34,507 nucleotides of DNA. Source: Lacihabitans soyangensis (lineage in GTDB: Bacteria; Bacteroidota; Bacteroidia; Cytophagales; Spirosomataceae). Positions 7,651 through 16,033 of the stretch are shown piece after piece; position 1 is the stretch's first letter, and the number at the start of each line of letters is the position of its first letter. The notes beneath the pieces are model-generated. The model saw only the letters and a program-made list of their open reading frames with translations, was not told the origin of the DNA and ran no database searches. A program made the position numbers and the translations under genes. The DNA lies in assembly GCF_024343775.1 (NCBI RefSeq), contig NZ_RJUF01000025.1:1-34507 (forward strand), written 5' to 3'.

Positions 7651-10110
7651 CTACTTTTGATTAGTTAAATCAGAAAAAAGATTCCTCATTACTCTTAAAC
7701 CGTTTTCTACTACCTCTCTATTTTCTATTGGAATTTTCAGGAAGACTTTCCCGTTTGCATCCTTTTCTGTAATGTTGTTCAGAAGTTCTTGCGTAGCCTT
7801 TGGATTCTTTAATGTTTCCATCAGATTACTAAAAAAGGACAATCCCTGATTTAGCAAGTCAGTAGATTTATCCGTTTCTTCTACATCAAAAATATCATCA
7901 TCGCCTAAAAGTGGATTTTCTTCTTTATTAGCATCAATTCCCTTTGAATCGGACGGAAGTTCGAATTCAGAATTAGCTTCAATTTCAAAATCTATATCAG
8001 TTGATACTTCATCTGTTAAAGTTGCAAGAGACTCCATAAATCCTTTAAACTGCTCATTATCAAGGAATATAGCATCTTCCCCTCCATCCAAAACACCACT
8101 GGCCATGGATGATTTGAATTTCAAAACATCCAACATTTTGTGTTCAATCGTGCCAGTTGAAACTAAGTTGATGATAGTCACATTTCGTTTCTGTCCTAAA
8201 CGATAAATTCTTCCTATTCTTTGTTCCAACACCGCTGGATTCCATGGAATATCCAAGTTTACCAAAAGTGCTGCTGATTGAAGATTGAGACCCACTCCAC
8301 CAGTATCGGTAGAAAGAAAAATCCTCGAATTGGGATTTTCTTTAAAATTAGTCAACAACTTTTCTCTTTTCTGACTCGGAATTCCTCCATGAAGATACTC
8401 AAAGCCAAAATCTCGTTTCTCCAATTCATCGGCTACAAGTCTGGTCATGCGTTCCCATTGGCTAAAAATCACCACCTTGCTGTCATTGGTTTCAAAAAAC
8501 TCCTCCAAAATATTCATCAATTCTTCTATTTTGGTATCCTTCCGAGTTCTTTGGTCAATGATAAAGGTGCTGTCGCAAACCATCCGCATTCTACTGAGCG
8601 ACAATATAAGTCTTTGACGATCGGCTTCATTGAGAAAACCAAACTTACGCCATTTACTCACCAATTTGCTCACGACCATCTGCATTTCATCATGTATTTC
8701 ATGCTGCTCGTGGGTCATAGGAACAAAAAGATTTTTGTCCATTCTTTCAGGAAGTTGCTTCAAAACTTCTGATTTAGTCCTCCTTAAAAGTGTGTCAGAA
8801 AGCAATGCCTTTATTTCGTTTAAATGCTGATAGCCAATTACTTTTCCAGTTTCTGGATCTTTAAGTTGATATCTGTCGACGAACTGATACAAAGGCCCAA
8901 GTTGGTAAACATCTATAAACTGCATGATGGAATACAGCTCTTCCAGTTTATTCTCCAGTGGCGTGCCTGTTAGTACAACGGTGTAGGTAGAATTAAGCCT
9001 TTTTACACTTTTAGACACCTTAGTTTTCCAGTTTTTTATTCGCTGGGCTTCGTCTAAAATCACAAAATCCAATTCCAGAGCATCATTAATAAAATCGACA
9101 TCGTTGGCTATTGAACTGTAACTCGTTATTTGGTAAAACGAATCGCTTTGGGAATATTGCTCCTTTCTCCTGCTGACATTTCCGTCTATTATTTCTACGC
9201 TGCTGTTAGAGAATCGCTCAATTTCTGACTTCCACTGATATTTTAATGAAGTGGGACAAACTATCAGAACCTTGTGAATTTGAAGGACTTTTTTATACAT
9301 TTCTGCCACCGCAACGGCTTGCAAAGTTTTACCCAAACCCATGTCATCGGCTATGAGGCTGCGGCCTGCTCTTGCGGCAAATTTTACTCCATCTTCTTGG
9401 AAAGGAAACAATTTTACTTTCAAAGCACCGGCTATGTCAGAAATCTTTGGATTTTTCTTTAGAAAGTCCCCAATTTTTAGCCTTCTGTTTATATTTTCTC
9501 TGATTTGAATTACATACGCAAGAGCATCTTCATAACAGACGAAAGACGCATTTATTTGCTTGGCTTCATGTAGAATTTTCTCAAAAACTGGAAATGAAGT
9601 AGCCAATAATTCGTTGTTATCAGAGAAATATCTCTTTCTTAAACCCTCATATTCTGCAGATTTCTCAGTTCCTATTTTTAGTTTAACTTGCCTTCCTCCG
9701 GGGTAATCGAGATAAATACTCGAATAACTACCGACAAATTGTTTACTCAGGTATTCTGTAATTTCTAGATTGGCAGTTAAAAATTTTAAAGTAGCGGCTA
9801 TGTGCTTACAAATCCCAAGTCGGTTAGTCTTAAAATCCAGACAATTACAGAAATTTTTTTGGTGATTAAAGTCCCTGATTGAGACCTTGTAGTTGTTAAT
9901 GGTGTTGGGATTGTAAACCAAATAATCGGAGAAAACTGCCTCGTCTCCAATGTTTGTAATCACAAATTCGTTTTCCTCCCCAAACTGTTTCCGCAGCTTC
10001 CATTGCCATTCGTCAACAGACAAATTTGCTGGTTTTTTGTAGTAAGGAATTCGAAATTCAGCAGAATTTTCGGTTTTTGTATCAGGTAAAGCCGCCGACT
10101 TTTTTTTCAA
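7651..10110 (-). CDS. SWIM zinc-finger SNF2-family DNA helicase/translocase
   Basis: An 819-residue SF2 ATPase of the bacterial SWIM-SNF2 type. The SWIM finger is at C88-x-C90 and C101-x-H103. The SNF2 N-terminal ATPase lobe has the Walker A loop DMGLGKT (residues 256-262), a DEAQ Walker B box (353-356) and LTGTPLENK (motif III, about 380-388). The C-terminal helicase lobe has FSQWERM (motif IV region, about 549), STDTGGVGLNL (motif V, about 600-610) and EQRIGRIYRLGQ (motif VI, about 629-640). The Asp/Glu-rich stretch after residue 690 is probably disordered. Such proteins move along double-stranded DNA and may remodel protein-DNA complexes or RNA polymerase, but the partner here is unknown. 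No ATG fits; the start is the TTG whose first base is at 10110, 18 codons after an in-frame stop. Confidence 0.95.
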   Translation of the reverse strand: MKKKSAALPDTKTENSAEFRIPYYKKPANLSVDEWQWKLRKQFGEENEFVITNIGDEAVFSDYLVYNPNTINNYKVSIRDFNHQKNFCNCLDFKTNRLGICKHIAATLKFLTANLEITEYLSKQFVGSYSSIYLDYPGGRQVKLKIGTEKSAEYEGLRKRYFSDNNELLATSFPVFEKILHEAKQINASFVCYEDALAYVIQIRENINRRLKIGDFLKKNPKISDIAGALKVKLFPFQEDGVKFAARAGRSLIADDMGLGKTLQAVAVAEMYKKVLQIHKVLIVCPTSLKYQWKSEIERFSNSSVEIIDGNVSRRKEQYSQSDSFYQITSYSSIANDVDFINDALELDFVILDEAQRIKNWKTKVSKSVKRLNSTYTVVLTGTPLENKLEELYSIMQFIDVYQLGPLYQFVDRYQLKDPETGKVIGYQHLNEIKALLSDTLLRRTKSEVLKQLPERMDKNLFVPMTHEQHEIHDEMQMVVSKLVSKWRKFGFLNEADRQRLILSLSRMRMVCDSTFIIDQRTRKDTKIEELMNILEEFFETNDSKVVIFSQWERMTRLVADELEKRDFGFEYLHGGIPSQKREKLLTNFKENPNSRIFLSTDTGGVGLNLQSAALLVNLDIPWNPAVLEQRIGRIYRLGQKRNVTIINLVSTGTIEHKMLDVLKFKSSMASGVLDGGEDAIFLDNEQFKGFMESLATLTDEVSTDIDFEIEANSEFELPSDSKGIDANKEENPLLGDDDIFDVEETDKSTDLLNQGLSFFSNLMETLKNPKATQELLNNITEKDANGKVFLKIPIENREVVENGLRVMRNLFSDLTNQK

Positions 10111-10129
10111 ACTTGGGTAAATATTTACT

Positions 10130-10162
10130 CAAAAATAAGAAACAAACTTACGGCTAACCAAA
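10130..10162 (-). promoter_or_regulatory. promoter of the SNF2 helicase gene
   Basis: On the minus strand TTTG (10162-10159) is followed after 21 nt by TATTTTTG (10137-10130), a perfect TAnnTTTG. Transcription would begin around 10124, about 14 nt before the TTG start codon, which supports that start. Confidence 0.6.
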
Positions 10163-10169
10163 ATCAAGA

Positions 10170-10553
10170 CTACTTTCTCACGTAAGTATGACTAAAACCA
10201 TCGTAAACTTCCTCAAATAAGTAAAGATTATTTCCCTTGATTTCATAAGACAGATTCATAGCGTCTTCATTGGGGAAAGTTATCATTGGTTTTAGCTCAG
10301 TGGAAGTAATAGACTTTGCGTTTTTGAGCTCATACTTGGCCTGAGTAATGGTTTTTCCGTTCTGAATCATGGTAAAATTACCCTTAGAGTCAAAAATCAT
10401 TTCTCGTTGGTCTGACTCTGAGGCTTTAATCGTGAGACCAGCAATACCACCTTGAGATTCAACCCATTTCCAGCTTCCAACCACCGAGGGCTTCACTTCA
10501 TTGGACTCACAACTCAACAATATTAAACTCAAGAACAGTGCAAACATTTTCAT
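10170..10553 (-). CDS. small lipocalin-like lipoprotein, function unknown
   Basis: The ATG at 10553 gives 127 residues with a lipoprotein signal peptide (MKMFALFLSLILLSC) whose lipobox ends LLSC, so the mature protein should be lipid-anchored. The mature part starts with a GSWKWVESQGG strand, followed by alternating beta-strand segments and a C-terminal DGFSHTYVRK. This resembles the small lipocalin-like domains common in Bacteroidota lipoproteins. An in-frame TTG at 10574 is not a credible start because it is part of a perfect -7 promoter box. The gene is divergent from the argE-type gene. No specific role can be assigned. Confidence 0.75.
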   Translation of the reverse strand: MKMFALFLSLILLSCESNEVKPSVVGSWKWVESQGGIAGLTIKASESDQREMIFDSKGNFTMIQNGKTITQAKYELKNAKSITSTELKPMITFPNEDAMNLSYEIKGNNLYLFEEVYDGFSHTYVRK

Positions 10554-10571
10554 AATTATAGCTTTTTCATT

Positions 10572-10579
10572 CAAATTTA
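10572..10579 (-). promoter_or_regulatory. -7 promoter box of the small lipoprotein gene
   Basis: On the minus strand the sequence reads TAAATTTG, a perfect TAnnTTTG, 18 nt before the ATG at 10553. No convincing TTG -33 element is present. It shares the intergenic space with the divergent promoter at 10603-10629. Confidence 0.5.
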
Positions 10580-10602
10580 AGATTCTTTTAGCTGAAAATA
10601 GG

Positions 10603-10629
10603 TTGTAAGCACGGGAGAATTTATTTTTG
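10603..10629 (+). promoter_or_regulatory. promoter of the ArgE-type deacetylase gene
   Basis: TTG at 10603-10605 and a perfect -7 box TATTTTTG at 10622-10629 are separated by 16 nt, somewhat shorter than the usual spacing. Transcription would begin near 10635, giving a leader of about 10 nt before the ATG at 10646. Confidence 0.5.
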
Positions 10630-10645
10630 TGAAAATTATAATCAG

Positions 10646-11719
10646 ATGAAAAATCCGGAAATTAAACAATTAGGTGATTTTGCTATTGGTTTTCTAACCA
10701 AACTGATAGAAACTCCTTCTTTAAGCAAAGAGGAGGATAAAACGCTTTTATTGTTTGAGGAGTTTTTCAAAGAAAAAAATATCGATTTCGAAACCAACAA
10801 AAACAATATCTGGGTCAAAAACAAACACTTCGACTCATCGAAACCGACTATTTTGTTGAATTCGCACCATGACACCGTCAAACCGAATGCTTCATACACC
10901 AAAGACCCTTTCAAAGCCGAAATAGTTGACGGTAAGCTTTTTGGACTTGGAAGCAATGATGCTGGCGGGCCGTTGGTGTCACTTTTTGCTACCTTTCTTT
11001 ATTTTTATGAACAGACTGAATTGCCTTACAATTTGATATTTGCGGCCTCCGCAGAAGAAGAAATATCAGGAAAGGATGGCATAGAACTTTTGATAAAATC
11101 GCTTCCTAAAATAGACCTAGCCATCGTCGGCGAACCAACGCTCATGGACATGGCGGTGGCTGAAAAAGGACTGATGGTATTAGACTGCAAGGCAAAAGGA
11201 GTAGCCGGTCACGCAGCCAGAAATGAAGGGAAAAATGCTATTTATGAGGCTTTGGAAGATATTAATTGGTTCAGAAACTATGAATTTGAGAAAGAATCTG
11301 AGAGTTTAGGACCCATTAAAATGGCCGTAACGGTTATCAATGCTGGCACCCAACACAATGTCGTTCCCGATGAATGTTCTTTTGTGGTGGATGTCAGAGC
11401 CACAGACGCTTATAGTTTGGAGGAAACTTTGGAAATAATCAAACAAAATGTAAAGTCAGAGGTAACGCCAAGAAGTATAAGGCTCAATCCATCAGGCATT
11501 TCGCTCGATCATCCGATAGTGAAAAAAGGAATAGCTTTAGGAATGAAGCCTTATGGCTCTCCTACCCTTTCTGATCAGGCATTGATGCCTTTCACCAGCA
11601 TAAAAATCGGTCCAGGAGATTCGATTCGCTCACATACGGCTGATGAATATATTTTTGTGGAAGAAATTTATCGAGGTATTGATGGGTATGTGGAGTTGCT
11701 GGATGGGTTGGTGATTTAG
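10646..11719 (+). CDS. argE: M20-family metallohydrolase, probable acetylornithine deacetylase
   Basis: A 357-residue zinc hydrolase of the M20/ArgE/DapE group. Expected metal-site residues: H75 and D76 in LNSHHDTVKP, D105 in GSNDAGG, E137/E138 in SAEEEISG, E163 in VGEPT, and a C-terminal His in RSHTADEYI. The dimerisation (lid) domain with GVAGHAARNEG (about 185-195) is present. The size and the SHHDTVKP and GSNDAGG motifs fit the ArgE enzymes of Bacteroidota, which remove acetyl (or succinyl) from ornithine in arginine synthesis. The nearby argB supports this reading, although the two are separated by the helicase. DapE or another M20 peptidase remains possible. Cytosolic, with its own promoter. 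Confidence 0.82.
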   Translation: MKNPEIKQLGDFAIGFLTKLIETPSLSKEEDKTLLLFEEFFKEKNIDFETNKNNIWVKNKHFDSSKPTILLNSHHDTVKPNASYTKDPFKAEIVDGKLFGLGSNDAGGPLVSLFATFLYFYEQTELPYNLIFAASAEEEISGKDGIELLIKSLPKIDLAIVGEPTLMDMAVAEKGLMVLDCKAKGVAGHAARNEGKNAIYEALEDINWFRNYEFEKESESLGPIKMAVTVINAGTQHNVVPDECSFVVDVRATDAYSLEETLEIIKQNVKSEVTPRSIRLNPSGISLDHPIVKKGIALGMKPYGSPTLSDQALMPFTSIKIGPGDSIRSHTADEYIFVEEIYRGIDGYVELLDGLVI

Positions 11720-11756
11720 GGAGTGAGGGTAAATTATGAGGAACTAAATTTGCTAT

Positions 11757-11957
11757 TCATTTGTATTTATCAATTAAAAACTCTGAGTATTCTTTTTTGA
11801 TATCAAAATCTTGCTCAAGCTTAATAATCCCACTTAAACTTTTTACCACAGGTGTCTTTTGAATATAAACTTCTTTATATCTTCCCGTTGTTACCAAACT
11901 AAATTTTTGAATTCCAGACTGGTTAATCTTTTTACTTTGATTGTATTTTCTTGTCAT
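11757..11957 (-). pseudogene. orphan remnant of a type II antitoxin (DUF6364-like C-terminus)
   Basis: A 66-codon frame. Its last ~32 residues (TPVVKSLSGIIKLEQ, then DFDIKKEYSEFLIDKYK) strongly resemble, from memory, the conserved C-terminal tail of ribbon-helix-helix antitoxins of the DUF6364 type, which usually pair with PIN-domain toxins. The N-terminal half that should form the DNA-binding ribbon-helix-helix is not recognisable, and a stop lies just upstream in this frame. No toxin frame follows on the same strand before argE. I read it as a decayed antitoxin. It could also be a short chance frame fused to a remnant, or a divergent functional small protein. The call depends on recall of the family and needs a profile search. 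Confidence 0.5.
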
Positions 11958-12248
11958 AACAAGTATAAATTTTTTACTAGCAAAGTCGAATAATTTGTTC
12001 TATTACTACATGGTCTTGACTTTAACGTTTGAAAAAAGAATTCGATTCCAGGTAATTACAATTTTCTCAAATAATTAAATAGTTTTGCCTTGTTTTGTAA
12101 TTGAAAGGGAAAGTGGTTCAATAAATTACTTTGAATTTAACATTTGCAAGAAATCCTAATCTTCGTTTTCAATCAATTCTACAAAAACAAATTAATAAAA
12201 ACAAAAAGATAAGCCGCTCATAATCTTACAATAAACAACAATTCATAT
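11958..12248. other. gene-free AT-rich intergenic stretch
   Basis: About 290 bp between the antitoxin remnant and the orphan membrane protein. No conserved frame, hairpin-plus-U-tract or tRNA-like structure was seen. A TAGTTTTG at 12080-12087 matches the -7 consensus on the plus strand but is 160 nt from the next start and has no clear partner element, so it was not called as a promoter. Confidence 0.5.
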
Positions 12249-12680
12249 ATGAAACTGAAATTTATCGAACCAACTATTATTTTCTCAATTGCGGGCTTTT
12301 TTATACCCAGTTTCACAGTTATGTTAATTATAGGATTTCAAATGCTTCTCATGTTAATAGGTTTGGAATGTACAACCGCCTGGAAATTTACTTGGTTTTT
12401 AACAATTTTAGCCTGCGTTATTGGCCCTTTTTTATTTTTTTCAAAGATTGTTAAATCAGTCAGTTTAGAAAATTATGAAAAAGTAAAAAAACAATTATTA
12501 CTCTTCAATATTTTCGAATATGTTATGCTTCAATCCAGTTTATCGGCATTTTACAGCAATCCTAAAACGCTTTGTTACGTGGGCGATGGACAAAATGGTT
12601 TAGAGTTAATTTTTACCGGCTGGTTGGCTTTACCAATTCTTATTGCAATTAGTTTCGTTTTCGAAAAATTAGCAAATTGA
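12249..12680 (+). CDS. small membrane protein, function unknown
   Basis: A 143-residue protein with four hydrophobic segments: about 9-27, 29-38 (running into the next), 47-64 and 121-138. A soluble loop of about 55 residues with a Lys/Glu-rich start (VSLENYEKVKKQ) lies before the last segment. Starts at an ATG. I do not recognise a family. Weak points are the isolated position, the AT-rich surroundings and the neighbouring antitoxin remnant. In its favour are the long open frame and a composition typical of a membrane protein. It may be part of a small accessory insertion between argE and recX. Confidence 0.6.
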   Translation: MKLKFIEPTIIFSIAGFFIPSFTVMLIIGFQMLLMLIGLECTTAWKFTWFLTILACVIGPFLFFSKIVKSVSLENYEKVKKQLLLFNIFEYVMLQSSLSAFYSNPKTLCYVGDGQNGLELIFTGWLALPILIAISFVFEKLAN

Positions 12681-12780
12681 GATCAAAAAAAAGGAATTAA
12701 TACTTCCCATATATTCTAATAGACTAAAAACTAAAATTACTTTCTCAAAATAACTAAAATTTTAAACGCACCCTCTCCCC

Positions 12781-13245
12781 TTGGACACCGCCATCCTTAA
12801 AAAAGCCGCCAATTATTGCGTTTATCAAGAACGCACCCAAGCCGAAGTCCGTAAACGACTACAGGATTGGAAGATTTGGGGCGATGAAGCGGAAGAAATC
12901 ATTGCTTATTTGATTACAGAAAATTATTTAAACGAAGAGCGTTTCGCCAAGGCGTTTGCGGGAGGCAAATTCAGAGTAAAAAAATGGGGAAGGCTAAAAA
13001 TAAAAGCTGAACTTAAAGCCAGAAAAATGAGTAAGTATGTGTTGGAGTCGGCTATGAAGGAAATACCAAACGATGATTATTTTACCACCGCAACATTGCT
13101 CATAGAAAAAAAAATGAACGACCTCAAAACCGAAATTAATCCCCTCAAACGTAAACAAAAAATATTTAACTACATGATTTCCAAGGGGTACGAATCAAAT
13201 ATTGTCTTAGAAATAATGAAAGATTTAGAAGCGAAGAAATCATAA
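12781..13245 (+). CDS. recX: regulatory protein RecX
   Basis: A 154-residue, all-helical RecX-family protein. RecX binds RecA filaments and limits their growth during recombination and SOS. Family features: the N-terminal NYCVYQERTQAEVRKRL helix pair, then YLITENYLNEERFAKAFAGGKF with the conserved YLNEERFA core, RVKKWGRLKIKAELKARKMS, and a C-terminal three-helix repeat. No ATG is available between the in-frame stop at 12763-12765 and the conserved N-terminus, so the start is the TTG at 12781. recA is not in the window. The last 6 bp overlap the 3' end of the convergent DUF1905 gene. Confidence 0.92.
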   Translation: MDTAILKKAANYCVYQERTQAEVRKRLQDWKIWGDEAEEIIAYLITENYLNEERFAKAFAGGKFRVKKWGRLKIKAELKARKMSKYVLESAMKEIPNDDYFTTATLLIEKKMNDLKTEINPLKRKQKIFNYMISKGYESNIVLEIMKDLEAKKS

Positions 13246-13752
13246 AAGTGGTTCCTTTTTGAAATGCCTGATCATTTGCCCGTAATCCATTTTGTGCAGC
13301 AATCCATACACGCACATATAAATCCGTTTTGATTTGGTTTCATAAGTTTTGGCCGATTCCACCCAGTTGGAGTAATACCTTTGGTGACCTCTCGGGTAGG
13401 AGTTGAACAACTCAAGAGCCTCTGGTTCAAGCTCTAATGACGCCAATAAATCTGCTGAAATTGGTAATTCTTCGCTTTCTTCCTCCAAAGACACTTTCAG
13501 TTTATCACCAACTTGCTTTTTGATATGTTTACGCATTTCAGCATTCAGCGGTAGAATAAAATTCCCCTCACCTATTGGCACCAAAGCCACCTGACCGATC
13601 TCCAAAGCATCCAATTTACCTTTTACGCGGTAGGTGGTTTTGGTTTTAGGTTTTATTTGCTCAGCAATATCCCAAGGAACTTCCACAAAAGTCCATCCCG
13701 TTTTTTCGCCGTTTTTGGCGTACCTAATAATCTCAGCTTCAAATTCTACCAT
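13240..13752 (-). CDS. DUF1905 / YdeI (OmpD-associated)-like protein
   Basis: The ATG at 13752 gives 170 residues; an in-frame TTG two codons upstream is less likely. Residues about 2-90 form a DUF1905 beta-barrel-like domain (FEAEIIRYAKNGEKTGWTFV at the start, GNFILPLNAEMRKHI near its end). The C-terminal ~70 residues are a YdeI/OmdA-type helical segment (LEPEALELFNSYPRGHQRYY, then SNWVESAKTYETKSKRI). YdeI relatives in enterobacteria have been linked to resistance to bacteriocin-like peptides, but the biochemical function of this two-domain form is unknown. No signal peptide, so cytosolic. Monocistronic on its strand and divergent from sppA. Confidence 0.85.
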   Translation of the reverse strand: MVEFEAEIIRYAKNGEKTGWTFVEVPWDIAEQIKPKTKTTYRVKGKLDALEIGQVALVPIGEGNFILPLNAEMRKHIKKQVGDKLKVSLEEESEELPISADLLASLELEPEALELFNSYPRGHQRYYSNWVESAKTYETKSKRIYMCVYGLLHKMDYGQMIRHFKKEPLL

Positions 13753-13921
13753 AAACAAAAATCGAAAAACAAGGTTAGAAGTCCAAAGAATTAAACCAAT
13801 TTGTAAAAGCTAAAATTAGGCAATAATTGTGAGTCAATTAAACGGTAAATCTCTATTTTGCCATTTAAAACTTTAATTTTCCGCTAAATAAATTTTTAGC
13901 CTCCGCAAAAAGATACCAACA

Positions 13922-13942
13922 TAACTTTGTTTTGTAGATTTG
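13922..13942 (+). promoter_or_regulatory. tandem -7 promoter boxes of sppA
   Basis: Two perfect TAnnTTTG boxes lie head to tail: TAACTTTG at 13922-13929 and TAGATTTG at 13935-13942. They end 39 and 26 nt before the ATG at 13969. No clear TTG -33 element accompanies either. The first box contains an in-frame TTG (13927) that would otherwise look like a start codon for sppA. Confidence 0.5.
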
Positions 13943-13968
13943 TAATTTATCATTCAATAAAAAATAAA

Positions 13969-15732
13969 ATGCTTCAGTTCTTAAAATACGTTTTAGCCAC
14001 GATAATCGGAATATTCCTGTTCTCCCTTTTGTCGTTGTTTTTGGTGATTGGCATCGGTTCAGCCATGTCGAGTGGAGAGGATGAGACTTCCATAAAATCC
14101 AACTCGATTTTGCAGCTCGACCTGAATACCCAAATAGCCGAGAATTCGACGAAGGAGGATCCATTCTCAGAAATCTTTAGCAATGGTGAACAAAAAACAG
14201 GCTTAGTTGACCTTAAAGCGGCCATAGCCAATGCCAAGCTAGACCCAAACATCAAGGGAATCAGCATAAAACTGGAATACCCGATGGCTGGTTTTGCTGA
14301 AATAGAGGAAATCAGGAATGCACTTATTGACTTCAAAAAATCAGGCAAATTCGTTTACACCTATGCTGAAATTATGACCGAGAAGGCCGTATATCTGTCA
14401 TCCGTGGCTACTAAAAGTTTCTTAAATCCAGCCGGAGGAATAGAATTTAATGGCTTAGACGCTGAAATCACTTTTATGAAGGGACTTTTCGATAAAATTG
14501 GTGTTAAACCGGTTATTTTCAGGGTAGGTCAGTTCAAAAGCTTCGTAGAGCCGTACATCAGAACAGACATGAGTCCTGAGAACAAAATGCAGGTTTCGGA
14601 ATATTTGGGGTCTATCTCCAACCACATTTACACCAAAATAGCCGAAGAAAAGGGTATTTCTAAAACAGAAATTGACAATGTTTTAAACAAAGCCTTGATT
14701 CAAGAACCTGAAGATGCAGTCAAATACAAAATATTGACCAATGTTGGTTATGAAGACGAATACGATGCAGCTTTGAAAAAAGCAGCTGGAATAAAAGAAT
14801 CGGCCAAACTAAGTTTTGTAAAACTTGGAAGCTACAAAAAAGCCAAAAAGTACGTCAAAGAAGGCTCAAGAGACAACAGAATTGCGGTTATAGTAGCCGA
14901 AGGAGATATTATTTCAGGAGAAGGAAATTCGGAGTCGATAGGTTCTGAGACCTTCTTAAAAGAACTCAGAAAAGCAAAAAATGACAAGAAAATTAAGGCT
15001 ATCGTATTGAGAATCAACTCGCCAGGAGGAAGTGCTTTGGCCTCAGATGTGATGTGGAGAGAAATTCAATTGACCAAAAAAGTCAAACCAGTTATTGCCT
15101 CTATGGGTAGTGTGGCTGCATCAGGTGGGTATTACATGGCTATGGGCTGCGACACCATTGTGGCTCTTCCAACTACCATCACGGGTTCTATAGGTATTTT
15201 TGGAATGTTATTCAACGCCCAAGAATTGATGAACAACAAACTAGGAATCACTTTCGACGGTGTAAAAACACACGAGTTTGCCGATTCGCCATCATTAACC
15301 AGAGAAATGTCGGATGCTGAAAAAATGCTAATTCAGAACTCAGTGAATAGAGGTTATGAGAAATTCACTTCAAAAGCAGCGGCTGGCCGTAAAATGCCAA
15401 TTGAAAAGTTGAAAGAAGTAGCAGGCGGTAGAGTTTGGACGGGTGTTCAGGCCAAAAACGTGGGCTTGGTTGATGTTTTGGGTGGCCTTGACGACGCTGT
15501 GGAAATTGCAGCTAAGAGGGTCAAACTTAAAGCTGGCGAATACCAAGTAAAATACTATCCTTATCCTAAGTCGGATTTCGAGCAAATAATGGAGAAATTC
15601 AGTAAAAGCCAAGAAGAGGCCAAATTGAAGGAATATTTAGGCGTATTTGCTCCAATGGCCAAAGAAATAAAGTACTTGAAAAATATGGAGAAGCTTCAAG
15701 CCAAACTACCTTACAATCTGGAAATTAAATAA
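13969..15732 (+). CDS. sppA: signal peptide peptidase SppA, 67K type
   Basis: A 587-residue membrane-anchored serine protease that degrades leftover signal peptides, of the long two-domain type found in Gram-negatives. An N-terminal transmembrane anchor spans about 8-31. The N-terminal protease-like domain carries the catalytic lysine K190 in FRVGQFKSFVEPY. The C-terminal domain has RINSPGGSALASD (about 348-360) and the nucleophile S385 in SMGSVAASGGYYMA. The ATG at 13969 is chosen over an upstream TTG because the latter lies within a promoter box. The gene stands alone, ends in an intrinsic terminator, and the active site lies on the periplasmic side. Both catalytic residues are present. Confidence 0.95.
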   Translation: MLQFLKYVLATIIGIFLFSLLSLFLVIGIGSAMSSGEDETSIKSNSILQLDLNTQIAENSTKEDPFSEIFSNGEQKTGLVDLKAAIANAKLDPNIKGISIKLEYPMAGFAEIEEIRNALIDFKKSGKFVYTYAEIMTEKAVYLSSVATKSFLNPAGGIEFNGLDAEITFMKGLFDKIGVKPVIFRVGQFKSFVEPYIRTDMSPENKMQVSEYLGSISNHIYTKIAEEKGISKTEIDNVLNKALIQEPEDAVKYKILTNVGYEDEYDAALKKAAGIKESAKLSFVKLGSYKKAKKYVKEGSRDNRIAVIVAEGDIISGEGNSESIGSETFLKELRKAKNDKKIKAIVLRINSPGGSALASDVMWREIQLTKKVKPVIASMGSVAASGGYYMAMGCDTIVALPTTITGSIGIFGMLFNAQELMNNKLGITFDGVKTHEFADSPSLTREMSDAEKMLIQNSVNRGYEKFTSKAAAGRKMPIEKLKEVAGGRVWTGVQAKNVGLVDVLGGLDDAVEIAAKRVKLKAGEYQVKYYPYPKSDFEQIMEKFSKSQEEAKLKEYLGVFAPMAKEIKYLKNMEKLQAKLPYNLEIK

Positions 15733-15759
15733 TCAAATTACCGATCATTAACCTACCAA

Positions 15760-15788
15760 AAGCTCAAGGAAACTTGGGCTTTTTTGTT
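15760..15788 (+). terminator. rho-independent terminator of sppA
   Basis: A 9-bp stem AAGCTCAAG / CTTGGGCTT (one T-G wobble) with a GAAA tetraloop, followed by TTTTGTTT. It begins 28 nt after the sppA stop and closes the gene. Confidence 0.88.
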
Positions 15789-16033
15789 TAATCCGTTTAC
15801 GTAAATACCAAGTAGAACAGGACATTGTTTTGTACATAGTTTTGTTTTCGCTATTCTCCATACATTATTGTTGTTTTTTATCAGCGTCTCCAAACCTTCA
15901 AATTCTTGGTTGATCGAATTTAGATTATCGATTTCAATAAATCAATGTGTGAATTTCACAAAAACCAAATACAATCTTGCAATACTTAATTTGTTAAAAA
16001 TCAGCAATTTTACCGAAATAACCATTCATAAAA
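15789..16033. other. intergenic stretch before the DUF1003 gene
   Basis: About 245 bp with no supported gene. A short open frame here (15868-16110) runs into the DUF1003 gene in another frame and has no coding character. A TAGTTTTG at 15837-15844 fits the -7 consensus but is about 190 nt from the DUF1003 start. No hairpin of note was seen after the sppA terminator. Confidence 0.5.

Noticed and set aside
8278-8772. A 164-codon frame on the plus strand inside the helicase gene
   Set aside because: It is antisense to the conserved helicase domains, and its composition is that of a shadow frame.
13240-13245. The 6-bp overlap of recX and the DUF1905 gene as a possible regulatory antisense arrangement
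   Set aside because: Short convergent overlaps are common in compact genomes, and no further signal is present.
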